DNA from: RYN-230 sp963717125
GTDB taxonomy: Bacteria; Actinomycetota; Actinomycetes; Streptosporangiales; Streptosporangiaceae
Length of the DNA: 64,000 bases
Direction: 5' to 3'
Assembly (NCBI GenBank): GCA_963717125.1
Contig: CAVQVG010000007.1
Coordinates: forward strand, 186,001-250,000
Numbering within the stretch: the stretch's first letter is position 1; every line of letters starts with the position of its first letter. This document shows positions 25,845 through 34,828 of the stretch, one piece after another. The position numbers were made by a program, and so were the translations under genes. The notes below the pieces were generated by a model, which was given only the letters and a program-made list of their open reading frames with translations, made no database searches and was not told the origin of the DNA.

Positions 25845-26498
25845 CTAACGCGGGTTAGCCCGGTCCAGGGTCCAGTGCCGGGCGGTGACCGCATACCAGG
25901 TCCGCTCACCCGAATCCGGGTCCTTGCCCGGGATCATGCCGAACCTGGTGATCGTCCGCTGTCCGCCGTCGTTGTCGCCGTAAAGGATCTCCACGGTGAG
26001 GCCCTCGTCCCCCAGGCAGGCCTCGCGCAAGCGGCTGAACAGCGGGTCGGCGGTGTCCCGGATCGCGCCCTGCCAGAACCCGAAATCGCCGGCCGGCACG
26101 TACAGGTCACGGCTCAGCCTGCGGAACTCGTCCAGCGGGGTGTGGTCCGGCTCCTGCGGCGACGAGAGGATACCCGGCTGCGCCGTCCAGCGGTCCAGCA
26201 CGGCCATGCCGCGGCCCACGTTGCGCAGCGCGATGGCCAGGTAGACGGCCTCGTCGCTGGCCTCCACCGCGCCGTGGCCACCGGGCACCCTGATCCAGCG
26301 CCGGTCAACGAACGAGATCTTCTCTGGTGGGTCCTGCATCCGCGAGGTCACCAGCAGCGGGCGCAAGCCATCGAGCAGGCTCTCTTCGGCCGCCCGCGCC
26401 GCGCGGTTAGCCGAGCGGACCGACGCGAACGTGGCCACCGCGAGCACCAGCGTGCCGCCCGCGGTGGCTAGCGAAGAGACAGTCGCCCAGTCGATCAC
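25845..26498 (-). CDS. Conserved hypothetical protein with one N-terminal membrane helix
   Basis: A 217-residue protein. A single hydrophobic segment at residues 7-26 (SLATAGGTLVLAVATFASV) is followed by a basic/Ala stretch and a soluble domain with LRPLLVTSRMQDPPE, IALRNVGRGMAVLDRW and VEILYGDNDGGQRTITRF. This organisation, with a short anchor and a beta-rich C-terminal domain containing the LRNVGxG motif, is common in actinobacterial proteins without known function. It stands alone between an AT-rich gap and a small gene on the same strand. No function assigned. Confidence 0.7.
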   Translation of the reverse strand: MIDWATVSSLATAGGTLVLAVATFASVRSANRAARAAEESLLDGLRPLLVTSRMQDPPEKISFVDRRWIRVPGGHGAVEASDEAVYLAIALRNVGRGMAVLDRWTAQPGILSSPQEPDHTPLDEFRRLSRDLYVPAGDFGFWQGAIRDTADPLFSRLREACLGDEGLTVEILYGDNDGGQRTITRFGMIPGKDPDSGERTWYAVTARHWTLDRANPR

Positions 26499-26541
26499 GA
26501 TGCGACTCTAGCGGCGGGCCCGTCGGCCGGTCAGACGCGAT

Positions 26542-26766
26542 TCAGTCCTGGCGGCTCTCCTTGCGCCAGTGATCGCCGAATTCCCCGTCGTGCAGCCGCC
26601 GGAGCAGATGGGCGTGGTGATCAAGCTCGTCGGCGGCCCGGCGCATCTCGTTATAGTCGTGACCGCTGTCCCGCGCCGGGGTCTTTTCCTCGGCCCGCTT
26701 GCGGACGATACTCAGCTCTTCCCGGCCGAGCTCGACCACCTTGGCCAGCGCCTCTTCCAGATTCAT
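26542..26766 (-). CDS. Small hypothetical protein (74 aa)
   Basis: A 74-residue charged, helix-forming protein: MNLEEALAKVVELGREEL, then a short Pro/Gly linker, then YNEMRRAADELDHHAHLLRRLHDGEFG. It is predicted to be two amphipathic helices, possibly a coiled coil. The start has an adequate upstream purine stretch (GAGAGGCATCCG). No family recognised. It is co-directional with the reductase gene 29 bp upstream, so it may be the second gene of that unit. Confidence 0.6.
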   Translation of the reverse strand: MNLEEALAKVVELGREELSIVRKRAEEKTPARDSGHDYNEMRRAADELDHHAHLLRRLHDGEFGDHWRKESRQD

Positions 26767-26795
26767 CGGATGCCTCTCTGCGGTGCGGGTTCCAG

Positions 26796-27353
26796 CTAGG
26801 CCACACGGTAGTGCAGGTGGACCGCGCCGCTGCCGAACCGGCGCTGGCCGAGCAGTTCGAGCTGCACCCGGACACCATCCGGCAGGGCCCGGGTGCCGCC
26901 GCCCACCATGACCGGCGAGATGAGCAGGTGGACCTCGTCCACCAGGCCGGCCTTGATGGCCTGGCCAGCCAGGTTGGCATAGCTCACGGTCATATCCCGG
27001 TCCGCCTGTGCTTTGAGCTGCCGGACGGCTTCCGGGTCGAACGTCCGCTCGAGCCGCGTCTTCGCCGTGGACACGGTGTCCAGCGTCCTGGAGTAGACGA
27101 TCTTGTCCGCCGCCTGCCAGATCCGGGCGAAGTCGAGCGTCAGCTCGCTCTGGCCGGGCTGGGTGTGCGCGGTTTCCCAGTAGATCAGCTCCTGGTACAC
27201 CCGGCGCCCGTACAGGCAGGTGCCGATCGATCGCTCGAAGTCAGTGATAAACCGGAACGCCGCTTCGTCCGGTGCGGCCCAGTCGTACTGGCCGTCTTCG
27301 TCGGCGATGTAGCCGTCCAGCGAGGTGATCGCGAAGTAGATGAGTTTGGACAT
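26796..27353 (-). CDS. RibD C-terminal/dihydrofolate-reductase-like protein
   Basis: A 185-residue protein of the small DHFR-fold group (RibD_C). It begins KLIYFAITSLDGYIADEDGQYDW, contains CLYGRRVYQELIYWET and DKIVYSRTLD, and ends with VDEVHLLISPVMVGGGTRAL and HLHYRVA, the typical NADPH-fold strand pattern. Relatives reduce pterin- or flavin-like substrates, but most of this subgroup are uncharacterised. It is 12 bp downstream of the aldolase gene at the end of the sugar operon, and may be its last gene or independent. Confidence 0.82.
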   Translation of the reverse strand: MSKLIYFAITSLDGYIADEDGQYDWAAPDEAAFRFITDFERSIGTCLYGRRVYQELIYWETAHTQPGQSELTLDFARIWQAADKIVYSRTLDTVSTAKTRLERTFDPEAVRQLKAQADRDMTVSYANLAGQAIKAGLVDEVHLLISPVMVGGGTRALPDGVRVQLELLGQRRFGSGAVHLHYRVA

Positions 27354-27365
27354 GGCACCTAGGCT

Positions 27366-28205
27366 TCAGCCGGCCGGGCTGACAGCTGTGCCCGGGTGCA
27401 CGATGCTGGCCAGCCGGCTGAGCACCTCGGTGGCCTCCGCCACCGGGCGCTGCCACACCCGCCGGCCGATGGTGATGCCGCGCGCGCCGGCCGCCATCGC
27501 GTCCGCGACCAGCGTGCACAGTTCCTCCGTCCCGCCGCCGGCCGGGCCGCCCAGGATCACCAGCGGGACGCCGAGTTCTGCGCACCAGGCGCTGAGCAGA
27601 TCCGGATCGCCGGGATACATCACCTTGATGATGTCCGCGCCCAGCTCGGCCGCCATCCGGGCGCCATCCCCCTCGATGGCGACCGCGTCCGGCGGGCGGG
27701 GTGCGGCCAGGCAGATCGGCTCGACCATGACCGGCAGGCCGAACGGCTCGGCTTCCCCGATCACGGTGGCCACCAGCTCGGCGCAGACGGCCCGCTCCTC
27801 GGCCGGGGTGTCCCACGGCATCAGCACCTTGACGCCGTCCACGCCCAGCGCCGCGGCCCGGGCCACCGACGTGATGAGGACGTGCCGGGTGGCCGGGGCG
27901 CCGCGCCAGTACGAATCGATGGTGAGCAGCCGGGCCGGGGCGCCGCGGCGGGCGAACAGGGCGCTGGTCCGTTCCGCCACCCGCGGACCGAGCAGGAAGC
28001 CGTCGCAGGCCAGCGGCAGGAACCGGGCCACGAGGGCGACCGGGTCCTCCAGGCCCGCTACCCGGCCGAGCATCGTGCCGTGGTCGACCGGAAGGATGAC
28101 CGCGCGGCCGTCGGCGGCGAACAGCCGGCCGAGCCGGAACTCCTTGCCCGAGGAAGCGGCGGTGAAGACGGGAGCGGGCCGACTAGCCGGGCTGAAATCG
28201 TTCAT
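27366..28205 (-). CDS. Class I aldolase of the FbaB/DeoC/LsrF family
   Basis: A 279-residue TIM-barrel aldolase. It has AVILPVDHGTM (the DHG pattern shared with DhnA/LsrF), VDGVKVLMPWDT with the candidate Schiff-base Lys, ADIIKVMYPGDPDLL with another Lys, LVILGGPAGGGTEEL and ARGITIGRRVWQRP as the C-terminal phosphate-binding loop. It probably splits, or transfers an acyl group to, a phosphorylated sugar. ATG 28205 lies within the end of the FGGY kinase gene (23-bp overlap). Together with the second aldolase upstream, this gives the operon two class I aldolases. Confidence 0.83.
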   Translation of the reverse strand: MNDFSPASRPAPVFTAASSGKEFRLGRLFAADGRAVILPVDHGTMLGRVAGLEDPVALVARFLPLACDGFLLGPRVAERTSALFARRGAPARLLTIDSYWRGAPATRHVLITSVARAAALGVDGVKVLMPWDTPAEERAVCAELVATVIGEAEPFGLPVMVEPICLAAPRPPDAVAIEGDGARMAAELGADIIKVMYPGDPDLLSAWCAELGVPLVILGGPAGGGTEELCTLVADAMAAGARGITIGRRVWQRPVAEATEVLSRLASIVHPGTAVSPAG

Positions 28206-29565
28206 CAAGAATGTCCTGTCCTGAAGGGTCAGTCTCGCCGCGGCCGGCTGGCGCGCGGAGCGGGGGCGGCGGGAACGCGCTGGCCGAGGGGTAAGCGCCG
28301 GCGGCCAGGCCGGCCAGCAGCGCGGCGCCCCGGATACCCGCCTCGGCGATCTCGGGGTACACCGGGCCGGGGAAGCTGGCCGCCTTCATCCGGCGCAGTA
28401 CCGGGTTGGCCGCCCAGCCGCCGCTGATCCGCACCTCCGCGATCGGCCCGCCGAGCCGCCGCAGCCGGTCCAGGCTCCGCGCGGCCCGGTGCACGCTGGC
28501 CGCCAGGGCGGCATGCCACTGCCGGGCGGCGGCCGGCAGGTCCGCGGCGGCCCCGGCGCCGTCGAGCATGGCCAGCACCGGTTCGTCCAGCGCGGTACGG
28601 CCGTGGGCGGCCGGCGCGCCCAGCCGGTCCAGCAGCGGGATGAAGTCGATGCCGAGCCGGAGCCCGGACAGCAGGCAGTAGTGCCCCGGCAGCACATGCC
28701 AGCCGGTCGAGATGCCGTCCGGGATGCCCGCCGCCGGGTCCACCCCGGGGCCGGCCACCAGCGGCCGGATCAGCGCCTCGGCCGTGCCGCACGAGTCCGT
28801 GGCCTGGCGGCTGTCCGTCACGCCGCTGCCCACCGAGGCCACCACGTGGTCGTGGCCGGCCACGGTGAGCGTCGCGCCGGCCAGCCGGCCCAGCCCGGCC
28901 GCCGTCCCGCTGACCTGGCCCCAGGACGCGCCGGCCGCCCGGATCTCCGGGAAGATCGAGCCGGCCAGCCCGGCCCAGCGGACCGCGTCCGGCCACCATT
29001 CCCGCTGCGTCACCGACAGCGCCCCGGTCCGGGACGCCAGCGAAGCCTCGGCCGCGGCCGACCCGCCCAGCCCGTAGACAACCCATTCCGCCACGGTGAG
29101 GGCCTGGCTGGCCCGGCGCAGCGCGGGATACTGGCGGACCAGCCAGCGCAAGGTGGCGATGGTGGGAATCTGGCCGGAGGTCAGGCCGGTCCGCCGGCCG
29201 ATCTCCGCCGCGGAGAGATCGGCCGACATCTGACTGTGCTCGGCGGCGGCCCGCTGGTCGAACCAGGCGACCGCCGGACCGATCGCCCGGCCGCCGGAGT
29301 CCAGCAGGATCGCGGTCTCAGCCATGCTGGTCACCCCGACGCCGAGGATCTCACCGGGCGGCGCGGCGGCCAGCAACTCGGCCAGCACCTGCCGGACGGA
29401 GTGCAGGAAGTCATCCGGATCGGCGTCCGCACCGGTGGCCAGGCGGCGCCACCGGGTGGCCACCGAAGCGTGGCCACGCTCGTGCCCGGCCACGTCCACC
29501 AGGCCAGCCTTGATCCTGGTCGTCCCGACGTCGACCCCGACCAGCAGCGCGCGGCCGGCGTTCAC
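28183..29565 (-). CDS. FGGY-family carbohydrate kinase
   Basis: A kinase of about 460 residues with two actin-like domains. The first has LLVGVDVGTTRIKAGLVD (phosphate-1 loop) and VAWFDQRA. The second has VASVGSGVTDS, ISGGWAANPVLRRMKAASF and GAALLAGLAAGAYPS, near the adenosine site. It phosphorylates a sugar or polyol such as xylulose, ribulose, glycerol or the AI-2 precursor; the substrate is not decided. GTG 29565 overlaps the upstream aldolase stop (GTGA), so I prefer it to the GTG at 29592. Confidence 0.85.
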   Translation of the reverse strand: MNAGRALLVGVDVGTTRIKAGLVDVAGHERGHASVATRWRRLATGADADPDDFLHSVRQVLAELLAAAPPGEILGVGVTSMAETAILLDSGGRAIGPAVAWFDQRAAAEHSQMSADLSAAEIGRRTGLTSGQIPTIATLRWLVRQYPALRRASQALTVAEWVVYGLGGSAAAEASLASRTGALSVTQREWWPDAVRWAGLAGSIFPEIRAAGASWGQVSGTAAGLGRLAGATLTVAGHDHVVASVGSGVTDSRQATDSCGTAEALIRPLVAGPGVDPAAGIPDGISTGWHVLPGHYCLLSGLRLGIDFIPLLDRLGAPAAHGRTALDEPVLAMLDGAGAAADLPAAARQWHAALAASVHRAARSLDRLRRLGGPIAEVRISGGWAANPVLRRMKAASFPGPVYPEIAEAGIRGAALLAGLAAGAYPSASAFPPPPLRAPAGRGETDPSGQDILDERFQPG

Positions 29566-30496
29566 CGGCTGGGCTGGCTGGCCCTGTCCCACGGCTGGGC
29601 CCGCCCGGACATGGCCGCGATGGACTGCTCCAGCCGCGGCCGGCCCACGGTGGCGAGGAATTCCTTGCGGGCCGCGCCCGTCATGGCCACCGCTTCCTGC
29701 CAGTACACCCGGCCTGCGATGAAGCCGGAAGCCCCGCCATGGTCACAGGACGTGCTCACCGCCTCGAGGAAAGCCGGGAACGGCATGCCCGCGGACAGCA
29801 TGGCCCACGGCACCGTGACGGCGCCGGCCACCGCCGCGCAGCCCTGGGCATCCACCGGGTACTCCAGCTTGAGCAGGTCGGGCCGGGTCTCAGTGAGGAT
29901 GCGCGCCGACTCGACGATCAGGTCGGCGCGGCGGCGGTCCGGCAGCGGATCCTCGCCCGGCAGGCGGTACAGCAGCGTCTCGACCACGGACGGAACGCCG
30001 GCCGCGGCGCAGTCGTCCACCACGGCCGCCACGACGTGCACGACCTCGGCCACCAGGTCTGGCTCCCCGGGCCGCCGCGGCCGGTCCGGGCGCAGCTGGA
30101 CCAGCAGCTTGACCGCGTCCCCGCCCATGTCACGGACCCAGGACGCGGTGCGTTCCGGGTCGCGGCGAGCCCGGGGCTCGCCCGCCCAGCTGTCCCGGTC
30201 GGCCGGCTCGACCGCGACCAGGGTGGCGCAGCCGACCGCCATGACACCCGCCTCGCGCACGGCCGGCACGCCGAATTCCGGGTCCAGCAGCACGGCGCTG
30301 GCCGCCGGGCTCAGCGCCTCGACAACGTCGGCCTTGAACGAGCGGAGCTCGCCCGGGTCGGTGGCCGGCTGACCGCGGTGAGCATCCGCCGCAGTGTGTT
30401 GCGCTGGTCCATGGCCACGATGGCCAGCGTGCCGTCCTGGGCGGCCACGGCGGCCAGCCCGGCTCGCGCGGCCGCCGTCGGGTGGGTGTCGGTCAC
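29562..30496 (-). CDS. Class I aldolase, LacD-like (tagatose-bisphosphate type), apparent frameshift
   Basis: The N-terminal part, from ATG 30496, reads ARAGLAAVAAQDGTLAIVAMDQRNTLRRMLTA. A shift near 30371-30379 (GCGGT) moves to a second frame with PATDPGELRSFKADVVEALSP, LLDPEFGVPAVREAG, AVKLLVQLRPDRP, DLLKLEYPVDAQG (catalytic Lys region) and VPWAMLSAGMPFPAF. Together they make a protein of about 310 residues of the LacD/YihT group, which cleaves tagatose-1,6-bisphosphate or sulfofructose-phosphate-like ketoses. A single extra G would restore it. The start overlaps the lacI-type stop (ATGA). Confidence 0.82.
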
Positions 30497-31533
30497 CAGG
30501 GTTCTCCTCGTGGGTCGTGCGGATACGGGATCTCACCGGATCCCCGGACGATGAAGGTGGTCGGCAGCACCACCCGGCGAGGCCCGGATTCCTCGCCCGC
30601 GATGCGATCCAGAAGGAGCTCGAACGCCTGGCGTCCCATCAGCTCCGGGGACTGGGTGACCACGGTGATGGCCGGGTCGAGCGAGTCGGCGACCGGGAAG
30701 TCGTCGATGCTCACCATGGCCACATCGGTGCGCCCGGTCCGGTGCAGTTCGCGGGCCGTGTCCACGCCGGCCAGCAGGTTGCCGCAGAGCACCGCGGTGG
30801 GCGGGTCCGCATCGGCGAGCACCCGGCTGAGCAGCAGACCGCCGTCCCCGGCGGGACGGTGCGAGGCAAGATCGCGCGAGACAACCAGCCCGGGATCGAA
30901 CGCCAGGCCGTGCTCCTCGAGTGCGCCGCGGTAGCCGCCCAGCCGGGCGCCCACCGCGTACTGGTCAACCTCGGTGCCCACGAACGCGATGCGGCGGTGC
31001 CCGTGGCTGATCAGGTGCCTGGCCGCGATGTGCCCGGTGGCCGCGTTGTCGATCATGACGACGTCGGCGTCCAGGTTCTCCGGCGGCCGGTCGGCGAACA
31101 CCACCGGCACGTTCTCCGGCCGCTTCAGCAGCCGCTCTGTCCCGTAGCTGAGGTGGCAGGGCACGATGATGAGCCCGCGGACCGACCGGTTGAGCAGGCC
31201 GCGCACGGCCGCTCGTTCCTGGTCTGGCGTCTGCCCGGCGCTGGCCACCAGGAGGAACAGGCCGGCCTCGCGGGCCGCCTCTTCCACCGCCTCGGTGACC
31301 GACGCGAAGAACGGGTCACCGATCGACTCGACGATCAGGCCCACCGCGTCGTCCCGCCCGATCCGGAGCGAGCGGGCGTTGGGGTTGGCCAGATACCCCA
31401 GTTCCTCGATGGCCCGGCGGACCCGATCCGCGGTGTCCGCCGCGACGTAGCTGTCGCCGTTGGTGACCCGGGACACGGTCTTGATGCTCACCTGGGCCAG
31501 CCGGGCGACGTCATGGATGGTCGGCTTGGCCAT
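30493..31533 (-). CDS. LacI-family transcriptional regulator
   Basis: A 346-residue regulator. The N-terminal HTH reads TIHDVARLAQVSIKTVSRVTNG, followed by the hinge helix NPNARSLRIG. The periplasmic-binding-like ligand domain shows VGLIVESIGDPFFASVTEAVE, GLIIVPCHL, HGHRRIAFVG and VSIDDFPVADSLDPAITVVTQ. It probably represses the surrounding operon through the AACGTT-centred palindromes at 35682-35708, with a sugar phosphate or free sugar as inducer. Being inside the operon, it would be autoregulated. Confidence 0.92.
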   Translation of the reverse strand: MAKPTIHDVARLAQVSIKTVSRVTNGDSYVAADTADRVRRAIEELGYLANPNARSLRIGRDDAVGLIVESIGDPFFASVTEAVEEAAREAGLFLLVASAGQTPDQERAAVRGLLNRSVRGLIIVPCHLSYGTERLLKRPENVPVVFADRPPENLDADVVMIDNAATGHIAARHLISHGHRRIAFVGTEVDQYAVGARLGGYRGALEEHGLAFDPGLVVSRDLASHRPAGDGGLLLSRVLADADPPTAVLCGNLLAGVDTARELHRTGRTDVAMVSIDDFPVADSLDPAITVVTQSPELMGRQAFELLLDRIAGEESGPRRVVLPTTFIVRGSGEIPYPHDPRGEPW

Positions 31534-32492
31534 CAGCGCACCCCTGGGGTCGGCGCGACCAGGCCGGCCACCCGCGCCACGTCAACGCCGCCGGCCAGCT
31601 CCTGCTCGCACGACGCGGCGGCCACCGCGATCGCGTAGCCCACCGCCGCGGGCCAATCCTGGCCGTCCTCCAGCGCGTGGACCAGGCCGCCGACCAGCGA
31701 GTCGCCCGCGCCTATCGGGCTGACCACGGTGACTGTGGGGGCCGGGCAGAACATCGTCCGGTCCGCGTCGCTGAACGCGGCGCCGTGACTGCCCGCGCTC
31801 ACGATGGCGCGCCTCGCCCCCCGGGCGACCAGGCCGCGGGCGGCGTCGGTGGCGCGCCGCGCGATGTCGGCGCCGTCCGGCTCGACCCCTTCCACGGACG
31901 GCCCGTGCAACAGCGACTCGGCTTCCGACAGGTTGGGGCTGACCACGTCCGGGTGGGCCGGGAGGACCGCGGCCAGCGCCTGGCCGGCCGCATCGACGAC
32001 GGTGCGCAGCCCAGCCCGCTGCCCGATGGCCACGATCTGCGCGTAGGCGTCCGTGGGCGACCCAGGCGGCAGGCTCCCCGAGCACACCAGGCTTTCGTGG
32101 CCAGGGACCCGGCGTCCGACCTCGGCCAGGAGCTGCTCCCACTCCCCCGCCCCGCGGGGCGGGCCCGGCTCGTTGAGCACGGTGACCCGCCCGGAACCCT
32201 CGAGCAATATGGACGCCGCCCGGGCGGTGCCCGCCGCCGGCACGCCGGCCAGCTCGGCCTGCTCGGCCGCGGCCAGCTGGCGGAGCTGACCGGCGCTGTC
32301 CGCCGGGACAAACGTGACGACGACGGCTCGATGGCCAAAGGCCCGGCCTATCCGGGCCACGTTGACGCCCTTGCCACCCAGCGTGGTCACCGCCGTCCCG
32401 GTCCGGTGCACGCTGCCCGGGACCAGCACACTGAGCGGGATGGTCCGGTCAGTGGCGATGTTGGGATTAACGATCAGCATGCCGACCAGCAT
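31533..32492 (-). CDS. PfkB-family hexose kinase (1-phosphofructokinase/tagatose-6-P kinase type)
   Basis: A 319-residue ribokinase-fold enzyme of the FruK/LacC subgroup. It shows LIVNPNIATDRTI at the start, TLGGKGVNVARIGRAFG (substrate motif), VCSGSLPPGSP, DVVSPNLSEAESLL and the catalytic-base/anion-hole motif PIGAGDSLVGGLV. It would add the second phosphate to a keto-hexose or ketose phosphate, making the substrate for one of the aldolases. ATG 32480 is a possible alternative start. It overlaps the lacI-type gene by 1 bp. Confidence 0.88.
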   Translation of the reverse strand: MLVGMLIVNPNIATDRTIPLSVLVPGSVHRTGTAVTTLGGKGVNVARIGRAFGHRAVVVTFVPADSAGQLRQLAAAEQAELAGVPAAGTARAASILLEGSGRVTVLNEPGPPRGAGEWEQLLAEVGRRVPGHESLVCSGSLPPGSPTDAYAQIVAIGQRAGLRTVVDAAGQALAAVLPAHPDVVSPNLSEAESLLHGPSVEGVEPDGADIARRATDAARGLVARGARRAIVSAGSHGAAFSDADRTMFCPAPTVTVVSPIGAGDSLVGGLVHALEDGQDWPAAVGYAIAVAAASCEQELAGGVDVARVAGLVAPTPGVR

Positions 32493-32613
32493 GAACGCAG
32501 GCGCGCGGCCGACCGGGACCGGGGGATGGCAAGCCTCCCCGGCCTGGCCGCGACCGCTGCCCCGCCGCTGCGGCGGGATGTGCTGCAGACCACGAGCGGT
32601 GTGCTCCTGCCGG

Positions 32614-33672
32614 TCAGCCCGAGAAGGAGGACAGGTAGAAGTACTTGGACACGCTCGGCGACGACGCGTTCGCGGTGGTCGCGACCACGTTCTTGACCAG
32701 GGTGTTCTTCGGGAACGCCGAGGTCTTCCCGGTCAGCTTGTCGTACGCGTACTGCACCGCGTCCGCACCTTCGACCGCGGGCTGCTGGATGACCAGGATG
32801 TTGATGACACCCTTCTTGAGCAGGTTTACTTCGGCGGGCTCGGCGTCGTAGCCGGCCACGAAGACCTTGCCCTTCTTGCCGGCCGCGTCCACCGCCGTGC
32901 CCGCGCCCTGGGCGCCGTAGAGGTTGGTGCCGAACACCCCGACGAGGCCGGGATGGCTCAGGATCAGGTTGCGCACCTGGCTCTCGGCGGTGGTGGCGCT
33001 GTCGTTGTTGTACTCGACCGCCACGACCTTCATATTGGGGTACTTCTTCATCTCAGCCAGGAAGCCGGACTGCCGGGCATCGGTGGTCGAGATGCCGGGC
33101 GTGACGTTGTCCACGGCGACCTGGCCCTTGTCGTGCGCCAGCTTGGCGATGGTATCCGCCGCGGCCGCGCCGCCCTGCGCGTTGTTGGAGGTGATGGCGC
33201 TGGTGAGCAGGCTGGTGTCGTCGATCGTGGTGTCCACCGCGATGACCGGGATGCCCGCGTTGACGAACTTCTGGATCGGCGCCTGCAGCGCCTTGACATC
33301 GGTCGGCGCGATGAGCAGCGCGTTGGGGTGCTTGGCCAGCAGTGAGTTGACCACTGGGAGCTGGGTGGTCGGGCTGAACGCGGTCCCACCCTGCCAGGTG
33401 AGCGTCACCCCGAGCTTCTTGGCTTCGGCCGCGGCACCCGCGTGCATGGTGATGTAGAAGGGGTCCGTGGTGAGCCCGGGAACCAGCGCGATCGTGTAGT
33501 GCTTGCCGGACGACCCTGAGGAGCCCGACGAGCCGTTGCCCGATGAGCTTCCGCAGCCCACCGCGGCCAGCGCCGCCGCGGCTACCCCGGCGACGCACGC
33601 GGTGCCCCGGCTGGCCAGCTGCCGCCGGGTTACCTGACGGCCCGGGGCGCGGCCCGGGAAACCATTCCGCAT
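32614..33672 (-). CDS. Sugar ABC transporter substrate-binding lipoprotein (RbsB-like)
   Basis: A 352-residue lipoprotein. After an Arg-rich start comes a hydrophobic segment ending AAVGC, a lipobox, then a Ser/Gly linker. The periplasmic-binding type 1 domain follows: TIALVPGLTTDPFYITMHAGAA, NALLIAPTDVKAL, GIPVIAVDTTID, VGVFGTNLYGAQG and KVFVAGYDAEP. The ATG is chosen because AAGGAG lies 6 nt upstream. It binds the operon's sugar outside the membrane. It is separated from the permease by a 121-bp gap holding a GC hairpin, which may allow differential expression. Confidence 0.9.
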   Translation of the reverse strand: MRNGFPGRAPGRQVTRRQLASRGTACVAGVAAAALAAVGCGSSSGNGSSGSSGSSGKHYTIALVPGLTTDPFYITMHAGAAAEAKKLGVTLTWQGGTAFSPTTQLPVVNSLLAKHPNALLIAPTDVKALQAPIQKFVNAGIPVIAVDTTIDDTSLLTSAITSNNAQGGAAAADTIAKLAHDKGQVAVDNVTPGISTTDARQSGFLAEMKKYPNMKVVAVEYNNDSATTAESQVRNLILSHPGLVGVFGTNLYGAQGAGTAVDAAGKKGKVFVAGYDAEPAEVNLLKKGVINILVIQQPAVEGADAVQYAYDKLTGKTSAFPKNTLVKNVVATTANASSPSVSKYFYLSSFSG

Positions 33673-33774
33673 GACACTCTCCTTCATTGTTAACCGACGC
33701 CGCTCTGCGCGGTTGCCTGTGCTGGGCCGCCGCACCCTCTGTTGAGCGCCCTGGTCTGAGCGCCCTGAGTGGGC

Positions 33775-33790
33775 GGGCGGGGCTCCGCCC
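33775..33790. terminator. GC hairpin between permease and binding-protein genes
   Basis: GGGCGG-GGCT-CCGCCC lies just downstream of the permease stop (33794) and about 100 bp before the binding-protein start. With no T tract, it may attenuate the upstream transcript or stabilise a processed 3' end. Confidence 0.4.
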
Positions 33791-33793
33791 GTG

Positions 33794-34828
33794 TCAATCC
33801 GTGCCTGCTTTGGTGCGCACCCGGTCCACCGCCACGGCGGCGATGACCACCCCGCCGATGGCGACCTGCTGCCAGAACGGGGCGATATTGGCCAGGACCA
33901 GGCCAGTGGTCAGCACGGACAGGATGGCCGTGCCGATGACGGTGCCGAAGATGGTCCCCCGGCCGCCGAAGATGCTGGCGCCGCCGATCACCACGGCGGC
34001 GATCGCGTACAGCTCGTCGTTCGCGCCCGCCAGTGACGAGGCGGACGAGAAGTTCGCGGTCACCATCAGCCCGGCTACCCCGGCCAGGAAGCCGGAGATC
34101 CCGTACACGATGACCAGGTGCCGGTCCACCCGGATGCCGGCCCGTCTGGTCCCGGTGTCGTTGGACCCGATGGCGTAGGTGCGCACCCCGAACCGGGTCC
34201 TGGCCAGGATCAGCCCGAAGACGATGGCGATGACGAGCGCGACCAGGACCGGGACGGGCAGCCAGCCGGACAGCAGGCTGTCGTTGCCCAGGTTCGCGAT
34301 GAACGGCGGCAGGTTGGTGACCTCCCCGCCGTTGTTGAGCAGATCGGTGGCGCCGGTGACGGCGGTCAGCGTGCCCAGCGTGACGATGAACGGCGGCAGT
34401 TTGATCCGGGTGATGATCAGGCCGTTGAGCACGCCGATGGCCGTGCCGGTGCCGATCATCACGGCTATCCCGGCGATCGAGGCCACCGCGCCGGAGCTGT
34501 GCCCGGTGAGCATGTTGTTCATCAGCACCGCGCCGGCCATCGCGCTGAACCCGAGGATGGCGCCGTCGGACAGGTCGATACCGGCGGTGATGATGACGAA
34601 GGTCTGGCCCACCGCCAGGATCAGGTATTCGACGGCGTAGCTCGACGTGGACAGCCAGGCCGCCTTGGTGAACAGCTCCGGGGACAGCACGCCGAAGATG
34701 ACGACCAGGATGACCAGCACGCCGAGGGTCCAGAGCGGGCCGAGCCGCTCCATGATCCGCTGGAACGCGGGCACGTCCTCACGGGCGGGCGGCTCCGCCT
34801 GGACCACGTCGGTCGCCGGGGCCGCCAT
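33794..34828 (-). CDS. Sugar ABC transporter permease (RbsC-like)
   Basis: A 344-residue membrane protein with eight to ten helices. The branched-chain/ribose permease signature is seen at GAVLMNN, VLNGLIITRIKLPPFIVTLGTLT and NDTGTRRAGIRVDRHLVIVY (EAA-like loop). It ends with DELYAIAAVVIGGASIFGGRGTI, the typical RbsC C-terminus. It overlaps the ATPase gene by 1 bp (stop/start), so the two are coupled. It forms the membrane channel of the importer. Confidence 0.92.
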   Translation of the reverse strand: MAAPATDVVQAEPPAREDVPAFQRIMERLGPLWTLGVLVILVVIFGVLSPELFTKAAWLSTSSYAVEYLILAVGQTFVIITAGIDLSDGAILGFSAMAGAVLMNNMLTGHSSGAVASIAGIAVMIGTGTAIGVLNGLIITRIKLPPFIVTLGTLTAVTGATDLLNNGGEVTNLPPFIANLGNDSLLSGWLPVPVLVALVIAIVFGLILARTRFGVRTYAIGSNDTGTRRAGIRVDRHLVIVYGISGFLAGVAGLMVTANFSSASSLAGANDELYAIAAVVIGGASIFGGRGTIFGTVIGTAILSVLTTGLVLANIAPFWQQVAIGGVVIAAVAVDRVRTKAGTD